A DNA stretch of 64,000 bases, from assembly GCA_026874595.1 (NCBI GenBank), contig CM049318.1:22977456-23041455 (forward strand). Reading direction: 5' to 3'. A program made the position numbers and the translations under genes. Positions 53,829-64,000 of the stretch are shown piece by piece. The notes below the pieces were generated by a model. It was given only the letters and a program-made list of their open reading frames with translations, made no database searches and was not told the DNA's origin. The DNA comes from Sipunculus nudus (Eukaryota > Annelida > Sipuncula > Golfingiida > Sipunculidae). Position 1 is the stretch's first letter, and every line of letters begins with the position of its first letter.

Positions 53829-55138
53829 TTAAGAGGTATCTAGAGTGAGATTGCTGATGTGTTTCCTACACAAGTCCTTCTCTGTCAATGTGTCCAACGG
53901 ATTTAAAACCAACACATTCTTCTTTGCCTCTACAACACACATACAGTCAGAATTGCTCGTATCCCCGGCGTTTGGTTAAGGCGTTGGTATCGTGAATAGT
54001 CTGCAATAAATTATATGTTTACTGGCATGCCCACTTTTTCTTTGATATACACATTTAAAAAGCCTGATGGGCGGTAATCTCAAGAGTATACAAAGCAACA
54101 CAATGTTCTGTCAGCAGTCACGATTAGAACACAAATATATTTATATGTTCTCACACATAAGCTGTTGTTCTGTTACCTGGACCACTTTTTTGTCATAATG
54201 TGTTACCTTTGTAGGTGTTTCTCTATCCATTATTAAAAATACCCTAAATACGAATATGCACTTAAGATGAAGTTTTCAACCGAGTATTTCAAAGCATTAA
54301 TGATATCAACTTGCTTTTGCAATCTACCTACCATCTACATTAACTTTAATAAGAATTGATCAGTAATCGGTATACCTATCTTTGAATTTGACATGTGTAC
54401 GTTAAACTGCAGAGACCAGAGCAACATACCAGGGACCACTTTCAACAAATTCCCCTTTTTTTCATCGACGTTTGATCCAATGCCGACACCTATGCCGGTA
54501 TCGAATTTATTTCGCAGAGAACTGTCCATTTGACTTCCGGTTAGTACTGTACTGTAATCGCCAAAACTTTCCATGATTCATTATTAAATATTCCACCATC
54601 GACAGGGACATCCAAGATAATAACAATATGTGGTAGTATCTTGTTGATTTCTTTAGACATTTTAAGAAATCTGTCACCACCGATTAAGGCTGCACTGTAA
54701 AATGTTTCCCATGTAAACTCGATAACATTTAATATATGATCCTTCAGATGACTTAGATCAAGTTCTTTTTAAAACTTCAATATGAAATCCATTTTTGGGC
54801 GGAAGATGCTTTCACTTTAGTACATCTTCATAGGTTCTTTTTGTCTCGGTAGAACTTAAAACATTAATTTTAATGTAGGTTTTACCTTTATATCTGGAAA
54901 TAAAGGAATTTGTTTTATCTAAACATGGTTTATTGCCAAGGCTTGTTTTGAAACATTCATCAGGGTATCATGCAGTTAACAACTGTGTGTAGGAAACGAT
55001 TGTTTGTTTTGAGTAAAAATCAAATTAAAATGAGAGTAAGTGGGCTTACTCTTTGTGATTGGTGTTAGTTGACTTAATACATTCAGTTGTGTCCAAGGTT
55101 TCTGGCACATACTCCACATGTGCCGCTTGACTAAAACA

Positions 55139-55197
<59 letters not shown>

Positions 55198-55570
55198 CGT
55201 TAGAAACCGAAAAGAAAAACAAATGATTCATAGAACCGGTAGGAGATAAAACTATGGTCCCGTCCAGCGTCAATAGAGTTCTGTACCTTGTTGACATATT
55301 GGTTGATATAGTTTTTGTCGCTCGTTCCTTTTCCAGCAATATTTTACTGCATTCATCCTTAACTTTCGTTCCTGCCGACAAACAAATATGTTATCCCTCT
55401 CAACAATTATTACCAATATGTGTTAACACATACTATTTTGATTCTTGCGTTATCGACATACATTTTATCATGACTTCGATTTTTTTATCTTCTTTTTATA
55501 GAGCTTGCAGATTATTAAAATAAAACAACAATCATCACGATGAGAAAAATCACTGTCACTTGAATTTGCC
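53829..55570 (-). pseudogene. Decayed paralogue of the receptor tail
   Basis: Relics occur in the gene's order. Transmembrane segment about 55488-55570 (VTVIFLIVMIVVLF, then after a frame break LIICKLYKKKIKKSKS). Q-type exon 55130-55050 (QAAHVEYVPETLDTTECI, with correct phase). Main exon about 54893-54340, with KTYIKINVLSSTETK, LPHIVIILDVP and DTGIGVGIGSNVDEKKG. Terminal exon 54000-53829 (SRYQRLNQTPGI, NVLVLNPLDTLTEKD). Disabling changes: an in-frame TGA at 54812-54814, a frame break before ELDLSHLK, another before TGSQMDSS, and one in the terminal exon. It is much more diverged than any array copy. Confidence 0.8.
55141..55193. repeat. (AT)n microsatellite
   Basis: An uninterrupted dinucleotide tract just upstream (minus strand) of the pseudogene Q-type exon, placed much like the (AT)n tracts next to the tail exons in the array. 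Confidence 0.95.
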
Positions 55571-55599
55571 TTTTAATTCTGACCTAACACTGCCTTTCC

Positions 55600-56200
55600 T
55601 CTTTTTCCTTATTTACTAAAATTATCAAGAAGAGATAGTATTCCCCATATATTACTGAAATGCTCGAATGAACCTTTTAAAATAGTTATTCCCTCATAAT
55701 GTTTTGTGCCAGGTCCTATGCTGTTTGCCTGATTAAACGCCCTTCAGCATTACACAGGGAAAGGGTACCGAATAGAAAACTGGAGTGTGAAATTCGAATA
55801 TTCATGTTTCCTTTGGTTAAGCATCTTATGGGGATACAGTTAGTGAATTACCGTAAAAACAAACATATATTGCGAGTTGGGTGACTTTCCACCCTACTCA
55901 TGCATGCCGTTGACGGTCTTGTTCGGACACTGTCTTAATATTCTGACTGTGGTTTCTAACATTGAGTGAGAGCAATGATGTATCAAAGTAACAATGTGGC
56001 ATCACTGGTTCACTAATACACTGCAAGAGACATGGCTCTGATGAGTCTTACAACAATGGAAGAACTGGATTGGTTTGAATAGAATTTGATACAAGCTTTG
56101 ATGAACTGGTTTTTACGAACTGAATCGTGTAGATGTGTTTAATTATTTGTTATTTTCCTGAGTTTAGCTGTATTGTTGTAAGTGTTGAAAGCAGAGTCGG
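55600..56200. other. No gene supported
   Basis: This is where lectin exons of the pseudogene would be expected to begin. I saw no CTLD motifs on the minus strand, so they are deleted, displaced or decayed beyond recognition. Confidence 0.4.
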
Positions 56201-56214
56201 TTTCCTGGTCAGGG

Positions 56215-56720
56215 TCATTGTGTCGTGAGACAATAGGGGAATCTAATAAGGGCCACCCAGTGATCCGGGTTTAGTCATGCAATGGTAGTAGAAGCATTGT
56301 TCCCAACTTATTTAGTATTCAGCATGCTCATGAATATAGATGTTCCTTATTAGCAAAGCGGTCCTAGGCAATGTTTGAGACATTAATATAGATTAGCCTT
56401 CGGGGTAGAAGAGTATTTAAAAGGGTCGCATACACAGAGTGTTCATTTAGTCTTTTGGGTCCAGAGGCCAGCCAGCCTCCAGTTGAGGGCTATCCAGCTG
56501 GCATTATAGCTAGTCAGGGACAAGTATTGCCAGTTTAGGATGTCTACAGACTGTTCAACTGTACTCTGTATATAACTAAAGCCGATTTTATTTATGTGTA
56601 CAGAGAGGGTGTTTCACTTGGACTGTATTTCTGCTCTTGTAAGACGTAACGGGCTGAGAACCCTATCGGGTATGTGGTTTTGAATTCGGAAATTGTTTCC
56701 ACCTGAACCTAACCGTGCTA
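56215..56720 (+). mobile_element. Possible solo LTR or retroelement fragment
   Basis: The stretch has LTR-like layout: a TATTTAAAAGG box near 56415, a compositionally distinct middle, a TATATAACTAAAGCC line near 56570 and an end with TGTAAGACGTAACGGGCTG. No exact TG...CA borders or target duplication could be fixed and no internal retroelement genes lie next to it. Confidence 0.3.
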
Positions 56721-57299
56721 AAAACTCATAAAACCAATATCGCAATTAGTTGAAAAGTACTAAAATTTCACTTAGGTCTTTGAATATATGTTATTTTGTA
56801 AGTTGTAATATACGCGCGGCTTTCAATGCTAGTTAAGATCTGACTTGTAAACTTATTTCTTGTTCTAATTGTAATAACAATGAGCTGGTGTAATTTTCCC
56901 GCCAAGCTGACCAACCAACGTCACTCGCCAGGCAATTCTCTAACCGTGTTCACGTATTGTATTTGCAGGTACGTTTTTAAACATTTTCTTAGTTACCGGT
57001 ACAAGTGATCAGTAATATATTTTTTCGATTACTGTTCTGTATAGTACGATTTATTCTAATTATTATTACCATGTACCAAATACATTTGAGATTTTCCTGT
57101 AAAAGGACAATAGTCAGTCGGTCTGATTTGAGAGGTAATTAGATATTTATACATCATTTAGTCTTTTAACCCCGTACTCAGATAACTATGTAAACTGGCC
57201 ATTGGCTGATAATTTTTGTAGAACCGTCAGTCCTTCTAGTCGGAGACGTTATTTCAGTTATATGTTCGTCCCTAAGGGAATGAAGCCAAGTATGCCCAA

Positions 57300-57670
57300 C
57301 CAAAAATATCCTATAGTTTACTATATATGTAGTAACCCATAGGGAATTACAGTAAAATATAGGAAACTTTAGTAAAATGCGGGGTACTTTAGTAAATTTT
57401 CAATGCCTATAGGGAAATCACAGCTTCCTATAGGACACTATAGTAACATATGGGAAACTATGGTAACTTAAAGAATATGAGAGTCACTTTTTAATACTAT
57501 TAAAAAAAAATAAGTAATTGCAGGAGTCTATAGTAACATATAGGTAACTATAGTAACATGTGGAATATTTAAGTCACATTTCAAAGGATATAATAAAGCT
57601 ACAGTTTCATTAAAAATAACTAATCTTTTTACATAACGTTCCTATAGGAATTGCTATAGTTCTTTTTTTT
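57300..57670. repeat. Degenerate minisatellite of CTATAGTAACATA-type motif
   Basis: The motif CTATAGTAACATATGGGAA and close variants recurs many times, mixed with its near inverse CCTATAGG, giving a region with strong potential to fold on itself. It could be the remains of a foldback transposon. Confidence 0.6.
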
Positions 57671-58714
57671 TATTAAAACGTGGTACCGGGCTATTTACAC
57701 CGAAATGCAGTGGAAGACTGTAACATGCGGTGGAAATAATACCAGTGTGTAGATCATTTTAGCTCAGTTACAGAGGCCTTGACAAGACCAGGAAGACCAC
57801 ATACCTCACATTAAATAAGTTGAGTTCTGGTGGCAAATTCAAGGTGACCAATTTTACCATGCATATCAATATTCAAACCCCGATAATTCCTTATTTTAGA
57901 AGAACATAGGGCCAAAATTTAAACTATAATAAAATAAATAGCTCACAAGAATTGTGAAGGACAGACTGTGGGCCGGGGCTTCCTCAGAATTCGTCTAGCA
58001 TGGAATTATAGGACCAGACACAACATACAGTTTTAACTTTCAGCAGTTTCACAAGAATATATTACAGTCAACAACTCATTTAAGCGAAACCGATAAAAGT
58101 TAGGATAATATAGTAAAGGCGTGGGCCGAAAACCGCTGCCATCAGTGTTACAAAAATGGGCCTCATCCCTAGTTATGAGAATAATTATAACAGGTTTTTT
58201 TTTTTTTTGTAAATATTCAATGATAGCGTGACTGAAATTACAAATGCTCCTTCATGCATACAACAGACAATAGAAGTATAAGGCAGAGAGATGGCCACAA
58301 GAATTTATTAAGAAAACAGCTTTGTAAAATACATCAAGGGATAGATGAACTAAGTATGATTATATAAAGTATATATACTGACCTACTGAAGACCTACACC
58401 AAGTTTTCCATAATACTCTGGCCCTTTATACATAGCTTCTTTGAAACAAAAACTAAGACCGACCATGAGGCTCGCGGTAGTTCAGGGAGACGGAACACTG
58501 CACATCTGCCGTGTTCTGTGTTCCAAAGCCGAGATGCAGGGCCAAGGCCGACATATTCCCCAGCTAGGGTAAATACCCGGCTTCTGTTCCAGTAATTCCA
58601 GCCCTGGATCACCAAGCATCTAGTGGCAAGGGAATCCCAAAGGTTGCCATGTCGTCATAGGTTGCTTCCCTGGTAATACTAGGCGGAGGGCTTTCGTGCA
58701 ACACTGGTATTGCT
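57671..58714. other. No gene supported
   Basis: No splice-consistent coding exon was recognised. A poly-T run lies near 58195-58210. The 73-residue minus frame at 58394-58615 has no signature. Confidence 0.4.
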
Positions 58715-59582
58715 AACATCATGAAAATGTTTCTTGTAATATAGGCCTACACATGCGCATAATTGTCAAGAACAGTGACGGACGCTGGTGTAACAACGAC
58801 ACTTTAGTAAAACAACTAATCAACACATATAAATTGAATTCCATACACGATACTCACCATGTTGTAGTCATGTTCTGACCCACTGTGACCGGTGGCGCTT
58901 GGGACGATATATGAACAGGGTCATGCAAGGCAATGTGCACCTCTGCTTACTTTTAGATAAATGTAGGCATTACCTCCAAACACCGAAAATCATATAAATG
59001 TATATTCGGACTTCGGACTCTGCCTTCCGCTCAAGCAACACTCAGTATGCCCATTGAAACGTCAGACACAAAAAGCATTGCCAAACATTGCTGCAACCAC
59101 AAGCATACTCTCTTAACCATGCTTACGGCTGGAATTCCCCTGCAATGATCCACGGGAAGCTTGAACTTTTTAGGGCATTGAAGGGCGTTGGTCGGTCCCG
59201 GAGCAGTCCTGCCATTGATGCCCATTAAAAAAACAGACATAAAATATTTTCTTTTGACAGTAAAAAAACGAACGAATTATCAAGTAAAAAATAGTTTGTC
59301 TTGGCGCCGCCTATTTCCAGTATTAGATCTTGTGGCCCAGACGCCATATCATTTTCTGTTTGCAAATTTTCGTTTGGTCAGTTTTTGTTACTTTATGTAG
59401 CTGGCACAGCAACTGTTGCACACAATGCAGGAAATAAACTGTCAGGTGCGCCAAAACGAAATTTGATATGTTCCTGTGCTTATATCATACCCTTTTTATT
59501 GTCATAAGTTAAGCCTTCGGGGGCGACTTCACAGAAAGTGGGCTTGACTATATATACATATAAGGTGTAACTACCAAGTCAC

Positions 59583-59585
<3 letters not shown>

Positions 59586-59628
<43 letters not shown>
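59586..59628. repeat. (AT)n microsatellite
   Basis: Dinucleotide tract at the place matching the long tract at 48249. Further tracts are at about 60125-60169 and 61371-61422. Confidence 0.95.
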
Positions 59629-59631
<3 letters not shown>

Positions 59632-60135
59632 GAAGGTAGTGTTACCTTCCGATGTAAAGTGCTCTATGGCCTACAGACTAGGCCAGAGCGGTATAGCTCT
59701 GAAGAGCGGTATAACTCTGTATATTGTGTATTTTCATAGTATATGTGTTTTTTTATCAAATGTATACTACTTATATGTTCACTGCTTCCAAGACCCTATA
59801 AGAAATCAGTTCCATATGCTAATTGAGCATGCTGGTATATATCTTTTTATTATATATATTATTTACAACAATAAATAACCTCTTTGCCCTGCCCTGTTAT
59901 GTTCCAGTATCGCACGTGTACCCCGACCAATAGGATCAGTGTCAGTCTTTCACATGCCCCCCCGCCCGCCCCGAATCGCACAAAGCATAATCTCGTAATC
60001 TCATAAAGTCTCGGCTTTTCAAACCACGCCGTTAGCTTCATTCTAACCACATTCACCTGATGCTCGGGTCGCATCCCGTGAAACAGACTGTTGTGAATTA
60101 ACAGTGTTGTTTTTCTTCAGAGTTATATATTTATA

Positions 60136-60170
<35 letters not shown>

Positions 60171-60408
60171 GCAGTCCTATGTTTGGAAATGATAAATATT
60201 TTGTTGGATGTTTATACATTTGGGCGTACCTTTAAATTTGCTTTTATAAACCTTGTATCTCGTATCGTTTGTTATCTGAACTCAATTTTTACAAATCTAG
60301 CATCTTTATAATCTGTCATCCGAGTTGTTCACAGTTGTATGTATATCTTGTCCTATGAATCTGACTACCGGAAAGAACATTTGTTGTGGTCAAATGGTTG
60401 TCAACAGC

Positions 60409-60765
60409 GTGGAGTGAGGTGGCGTAATGGTTAGTGCGCTGGACTCGTGACCGCAAGGTTGTGGGTTTGCGTCCCGATCTGAAAGCTTTCCGCGCAAAAA
60501 CTCCTAGCCAAAGTCGTTACCACAAGAATGTGCTCTCTTCACCCAGGTGTATCTGGGTACAAGTGAAAGAAGGGTGTCAGGCAATTATAGAACGAATTAC
60601 TTCCTAGCGCCGTGTGTGGCTGCCTGTTGTATGCTCTCAAGGGAGCCGAGAAAAGCTACAAGAATGAACAGGCCCGAAAAACCAGGAAGGCAATGTGTAA
60701 ATTAAGTCGGATGAGACTGACATCTTCGGTCATATCAGATAATAAACCGCCACTACCTTTACATT
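60409..60765 (+). mobile_element. tRNA-derived SINE
   Basis: The head has an A-box-like GGCGTAATGGTTAGTGCGC and a B-box-like GGTTGTGGGTTTGCGTCCCG, the internal RNA polymerase III promoter of a tRNA-derived SINE. The body has CACCCAGGTGTATCTGGGTA, a conserved core style of mollusc SINEs, and the tail ends near CCGCCACTACCTTT. The matching place in the other flank copy (about 48785) lacks it, so it inserted after that duplication. It is too diverged in the B box and acceptor region to be a tRNA gene. Confidence 0.8.
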
Positions 60766-61366
60766 TTACCTAAAAGGTGTTAAAACAGCGCGCGGTTGGA
60801 GTCTACTTAACCAGTGTCGTTTGAACCCAGCAAGTAATTCCACTACAGTTTCAGTGAGCACCATCTCGAGCGTTGTCCCTCGAGATGAGCTTTTTATCAT
60901 TTTATAAAATGACCCATTAGCCCCATCACTGTTGGTTTATAGTTAGAGAATTGTCATGGATTATTCGGCAAATATGAGGGAAGTTTCTTTTATAAAGGAA
61001 AAGTAAATGATCCGTATTCATGTAAAATTGTTTAGAGGCCATCCTGGGTACTATTTTAAATGTATAAGTTAACAGCAAACTCAGACTATTTACAGACAAA
61101 TTACAACAATCATGATAACAATGGCAGCTTTTTATGTTTGTTGAATTTGTTAATTATACGATTCTTTGGGAATCATTATATTCAGCGACATTTCAGGTCT
61201 GTTTCAATGCATTTACATACCCAAAGCGCAGAGTTTTAGGCAAATAAGTACAAACTCTAAGATGAGCAAATGATTTATCACCTTCTCAGGATTTTGAAAG
61301 CCATTGTGAAAATAACCAAATAGCTTTTGTTTGTGCCAGTACTTTTCATTTTTTTAATAATAAAGA

Positions 61367-61424
<58 letters not shown>

Positions 61425-61829
61425 AAATATACAAGTACAATTTTCTGATCAGGCGAACTAAGCAACATTTAGGTAAAATGTCATATGAAGCGCGAGTGGG
61501 TCTTATTCAACAACAACCCATATTGTCTCATTTCTTTCAACATCCGCCATCTGTGTGTAAAACCACACTACTCTCATATTGACGCAATATAGTATTTAGC
61601 TCATGTTATATATTACCCTTTAAAGTATGAAGGTAACTTTCAGCATAAGTGGGAATTTCCGGTATAAATACAGTAATAAGGGAACATCACTAATGGAAAC
61701 TGATGAAACCTGGGTGTTACCCAAGCCCATTACTCCTGCACCAGCTGGCCCATGGTGTGTGATTGTTCCATTGCGCGGTCATACCACCGATGAATCTGCG
61801 AAGGGGCACTCGTTTGGGAGTGAAGCACG

Positions 61830-61965
61830 GCTATTGGATACAATCCTTTCCATTAATCCTGCAGAGCGCTCTCCATGGACGGGGGCCGACTGTGCAAAAT
61901 CTCACCGACTCGGCTGAGATTTGACCTCAAGATCTCCTGGCTTTGAGTCCTTTGCTCTACCTGTG
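61830..61965 (-). mobile_element. tRNA-derived SINE relic, partner of 50885-50995
   Basis: On the minus strand, GGCTCACAGGTAGAGCAAAGG and a B-box-like GAGGTCAAATCTCAG are followed by AGTCGGCCCCCGTCC, matching the relic in the other flank copy. It is shared by both copies and so is older than the duplication. The 96-residue plus frame across it is not a gene. Confidence 0.5.
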
Positions 61966-62284
61966 AGCCCTATAAGCCGGTAAATGCCGGCCCTACCATG
62001 CACACGTTGTTATTGGTGATTCGTTGGTCTCTTTGAGACTGCTGTCTGATGAACATGGGGATTCTTGTGCCTGAAAATTCTATCGAATGAGAGATTTCCA
62101 AGTACAATCAAATCATAATCAGTCCAAATATGTGTGTGAATATCTGCTTGTAAACTTTGAATAAGAATATTATAATTAAAAGGATGCTTTCATCGAAAAT
62201 ATCAAATTCTAAAGTCAGTTGTGTTATTTATTTGTATCATTTTTAATATTTGTGATTTGTAACTCTTGCTTGATAACTGTATAT

Positions 62285-62760
62285 CCATTTAATTTTTAGT
62301 TTTTACATGATATTATATAATATAAGTATTACTTTGAGTAATGTTAAATGTATTAAATTATTCTATATCATACTCGTGTGTGCCTAGTAGGAAATGATTT
62401 TTATGGGGCTGGAGCCACTGAATATGCAGTCTACGTGTTGGTTTGCGGCAAAAGTCCGTTCAAAGCAGCCACTTATCTTGCTGATTATTATATGTTTAAT
62501 AATTAGGACATGAGGGAAATAATTGAGGAACAGGGTAGGGGTGGGGGGTCCTAGTGCAAACTCTCCTAACAGCTCCTACACAATTGCACCACGCATGGGA
62601 CAAGAACAGCGCTCGGTGCTGCCGGGGATTTGGGACCCTTGGTTCCACAGCACCATCTTCACCAATGTTTTGTTTGTTAGAATAAGTATTTCCTTACAGG
62701 ACACTGTTATTTTTAAGTTATAATCCGATAAACATTTCAGAAGATATTGAAAGTATCATA
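62285..62760. repeat. Diverged relic of the unit's intergenic sequence
   Basis: Positions 62285-62460 resemble unit positions 3690-3880 (shared TTTACATGATATTA, ATAAGTATTA, GGAGCCACTGA), and 62515-62760 resemble 7330-7560 (shared AGTTCCACAGCACCA-type end, AATGTTTTG, AGAAGATATT). The ~3.4 kb between them in the unit, including the hAT-like element, is absent here. Confidence 0.6.
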
Positions 62761-64000
62761 TAATAATAAATAAATGGTGAATACAAACTGTATTAATATG
62801 TTGGTATAATCGTTTATGATCTGACTAGGAATGCCATTGGGGATGGCAAAATATCACCCGGTAGGCACAAATTAAAACGTATGTCTAAACACATATAATA
62901 AATGCAGTATAAATCAGACTAAAGCCCATTCCACCAACCTGTGTCAACCTGATAATTTTGGTAAAAATTTATATTTTTAATCATTTCGTAGAAAGCTGCA
63001 TGCCAGGACATAATGTGGCAATTGACAATTTTACAATCAGTATTAAGTTTTTTTTTCTCTACATTTTGGGCTCTTTAAAATGGTAAGAGGGATCAAATGT
63101 GTCCCTGCATTTGCAACCATATTTGTTTAATTTTGGTTATATTTTTAGAGTGTTTACATGACCCAATCAGCAGATGTCAATTGAGACTGTTTTAGCTTCT
63201 GACCAATGACATTGACCGCCATACCTGCGTCTGATATGTTGTAAAATGTAGACTACTTTCTGATATTGTTAAATAATTATTTTTCTTGCAGAAGGTGCAA
63301 GGTAGGCATTTATTTACCATGTCAAAAATTAGGTCCTTTAATCGTCTACCCTGCATGACAATTTTCCCCATGAAATGTAAATAATAGAAATGTTTATAAC
63401 AAAAACAGGTGGACATGAGGGGACGAAACGGGCTTTAACTTACAAGTTATACTATGGGGAGCTTAATATTATTTGTTTTGTAGAGACAGTGGTGAAGCTG
63501 TTTTACATGAAATAAAGTTTTCATATTCGCACATCACGTTGTATGAATCCAACTGCAAGTGTTGGCAGATGGAAATTATATTTCGTGTATTGAGGGGTGA
63601 TTTTTTTGTCGGAGTTCTTCTCTAATGACTAGTCAATTATTGTATTGATACAACTGTTTCAGCAGCTTCTTAAGAATTAAATTAGGCATCTGGCCTATGT
63701 TTACATGTTAGCTTGTTTTCGTGGTTAATTGTTTAGTGTGATCATTTGAGCAAGAGTAACATGTTTTGATGTAGAGAAATCCAAGATTTTGCGACGATAT
63801 TTCATTTAATAGAAAGTGATTTTTTTTTGTTAGATTGAACAAATATTGACTAAGTGTATACTAGCTGATAAACCAGGCAAGCGGCCTTTTTGTCGGGTTT
63901 TTGGATGCATTAAGTGATATGAATAATGTTAGCTCAATTTGCTTCTATTCTAAAAGTTAAGATACTCTCCCAATAAGATGTGTACAAATGTTTATTACAT
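62761..64000. other. No gene supported to the end of the window
   Basis: AT-rich sequence without recognisable exons. By analogy with the rest of the locus a further receptor gene 3' end could begin beyond the right edge, but nothing in this stretch matches the terminal exon. Confidence 0.4.

Larger units (their letters stand above)
58715..61985. repeat. 5' flank, second copy of the diverged duplication
   Basis: Aligns with 47225-51000 in order and orientation, including the exon-end-like ACATG/GTGAGTATCG at 58858, the microsatellite near 59586 and TTTCCGGTATAAATA near 61660. It lies upstream of the pseudogene exactly as the first copy lies upstream of the full receptor gene, showing that a whole locus was duplicated. 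Small ORFs were not supported. Confidence 0.75.

Noticed and set aside
60420-60480. Functional tRNA gene
   Set aside because: A- and B-box-like motifs are present but no acceptor stem closes and a long SINE body follows.
61627-61917. 96-residue plus-strand protein
   Set aside because: The frame reads a SINE relic in reverse and the duplicated flank does not conserve it.

Overview
The window looks like animal nuclear DNA, most likely from a bivalve or other mollusc. It is AT-rich, with intron-split genes using GT-AG junctions, many (AT)n microsatellites, tRNA-derived SINE relics, non-autonomous DNA transposons and C-type-lectin-domain (CTLD) receptor exons. The taxon is inferred from style, not proven. 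No bacterial operon, rRNA, true tRNA or CRISPR is present.

Positions 1-44474 are a head-to-tail tandem array of a nearly identical ~10.2 kb unit: a 3660-bp partial unit, then four full units (3661-13861, 13862-24067, 24068-34266, 34267-44474). Most single-frame ORFs here are repeat noise. Splicing by eye on the minus strand shows that each unit carries the 3' half of one receptor gene: a 27-nt mini-exon, a transmembrane exon, two acidic tail exons, a tail exon starting Q-T-I-H, a 46-nt exon, a 631-nt exon and a terminal exon with stop. All splice phases agree. Upstream of the transmembrane exon, units 0-3 are fused at positions 3660, 13861, 24067 and 34266 to intergenic sequence, so they have no ectodomain and no visible promoter. 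Each full unit also holds a ~2.27 kb hAT-like element with 8-bp target duplications, a ~340-bp tandem repeat block and a nested ~840-880 bp duplication.

Only the last unit leads into unique sequence, at 44475, which supplies four exons for two CTLDs (44732-46082). The resulting gene (46082 down to 38549, minus strand, 12 recognised exons, 687 codons plus stop from the first recognised exon) predicts two lectin-like domains, a short stalk, one membrane span and a ~400-residue cytoplasmic tail with a globular region I do not recognise. The true first exon is not settled; a conserved candidate donor lies at 47365.

From 47.2 to 64 kb is an older, diverged duplication of the same locus. The 5' flank of the receptor (about 47225-51000) is repeated at about 58715-61985, and a decayed receptor pseudogene lies at 53829-55570. 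A relic of the unit's intergenic sequence lies at 62285-62760. Later insertions separate the two copies: a ~0.96 kb segment at 49430-50390 in one and a SINE at 60409-60765 in the other. The rest (51.0-53.8, 55.6-58.7 and 62.8-64.0 kb) has no gene I can support.
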